From Geoglobus sp. UBA235 (lineage in GTDB: Archaea > Halobacteriota > Archaeoglobi > Archaeoglobales > Archaeoglobaceae): a DNA stretch of 50,656 bases. Each line of letters begins with the position of its first letter. The stretch's first letter is position 1. The DNA lies in the NCBI GenBank assembly GCA_002494725.1, contig DACG01000020.1:1-50656 (forward strand), given 5' to 3'. Below are positions 50,375 through 50,656 of the stretch, piece by piece. The translations under genes were made by a program, and so were the position numbers. Under the pieces are notes generated by a model. The model ran no database searches. It was not told the DNA's origin and saw only the letters and a list, made by a program, of their open reading frames with translations.

Positions 50375-50456
50375 GCGGGGGGTGGGATTCGAACCCACGA
50401 ACCCCTGCGGGACTGGACCCTAAATCCAGCGCCTTTGACCGCTCGGCAACCCCCGC
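50375..50456 (-). tRNA. tRNA-Leu (anticodon UAG)
   Basis: On the minus strand the 82 bases fold as a class II tRNA. The acceptor arms GCGGGGG and CCCCCGC pair over seven bases, the D-loop holds GCCGAGCGG, the anticodon stem CTGGA/TCCAG encloses a loop TTTAGGG with anticodon TAG, and the variable arm (around CCCGCAGGGG) is long. The T arm GTGGG-TTCGAAT-CCCAC is canonical. The anticodon reads CUA leucine codons. CCA is not encoded. Confidence 0.97.
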
Positions 50457-50656
50457 AAAGCCCGGCTATCATTTTTGCGCAACAAATTAAAACCGGAAGA
50501 TATTAAGTTTTGTGGTATCTTCTAATCAGTCACGGTGATTCATAAAAAGCAAAAATTGAAAAATAGAGCCAGATGCTCGAGAATTTTTAATTTTTCCATC
50601 CTGCTATTCATATTGTAATCGAATTTCATGGTGATAATTATAGTGTCGGACATAAC
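50457..50656. other. AT-rich end of window without supported gene
   Basis: No gene is supported. The stretch after the tRNA is AT-rich and on the minus strand contains a possible TATA-like element (about 50490-50500) that may serve the tRNA gene. Nothing else was recognised. Confidence 0.3.

Noticed and set aside
50375..50456. tRNA-Leu as attachment site for the integrase
   Set aside because: It lies 45 kb away from the integrase and shows no duplicated 3' end in this window.

Overview
The window is a piece of an archaeal chromosome, most probably from the Archaeoglobales (Archaeoglobus/Ferroglobus/Geoglobus group). The evidence is a complete archaeal-type CODH/acetyl-CoA synthase operon (cdhA-B-C-D-E with a CooC-like ATPase), tungsten/molybdenum formylmethanofuran dehydrogenase genes (fwdDBAC), methenyl-H4MPT cyclohydrolase (mch), a fused inositol-phosphate cytidylyltransferase/di-inositol-phosphate-phosphate synthase (a hyperthermophile osmolyte enzyme), cupin-type phosphoglucose isomerase, the DP1 subunit of DNA polymerase D, wyosine enzymes (TYW3, Taw2) and NMD3. 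No methyl-CoM reductase gene is present here. The genus cannot be fixed from sequence alone.

Layout. 1-600: a VapBC toxin-antitoxin pair cut by the left edge. 600-5750: an AT-rich, gene-poor island with a P-loop ATPase carrying a C-terminal winged helix, a co-transcribed partner gene with a frame break, and a tyrosine recombinase with a zinc ribbon. It looks like the remnant of an integrated element. 5751-19304: core genes, with the fwdDBAC operon (7578-11596) and mch (12332-13279) supplying C1 carrier chemistry, plus a bacterial/eukaryal-type tRNA-guanine transglycosylase, a BtpA-family protein, argG, archease, a metallo-beta-lactamase-fold protein and TYW3. 19285-28798: thrC and then the CODH/ACS operon, all on the minus strand. 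28946-31035: a three-gene operon of FwdD-like, FwdB-like and ferredoxin proteins directly upstream of CODH/ACS. 31166-33543: pgi, nadE, argF. 33655-41058: an acetate-type uptake and activation cluster (two CBS-DUF294 proteins, a DEDDh exonuclease, a two-subunit sodium/solute symporter, and an AMP-forming acyl-CoA synthetase). 41160-50265: information-processing and housekeeping genes. 50375-50456: tRNA-Leu(UAG).

How the genes work together. The reductive acetyl-CoA pathway, or its reverse for oxidation of acetate and other acyl substrates to CO2, is represented by Fwd (CO2/formyl-MFR), Mch (formyl-H4MPT/methenyl-H4MPT) and CODH/ACS (methyl + CO + CoA/acetyl-CoA). The symporter and acyl-CoA synthetase cluster plausibly feeds acyl-CoA into this route.

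The most interesting points are: (1) a 32-codon gene inside the CODH/ACS operon that looks like a detached copy of the CdhC C-terminal tail; (2) an FwdB paralogue that keeps its metal and Fe-S ligands but has lost the two catalytic residues His and Arg, next to a ferredoxin carrying a CdhE-like N-terminal domain; (3) a pair of CBS-DUF294 proteins, one with a destroyed nucleotidyltransferase site, grouped with an exonuclease around an acetate-type transporter; (4) a TGT with a eukaryote-like substitution in its base pocket; and (5) a near-perfect 29-bp palindrome over the integrase promoter.
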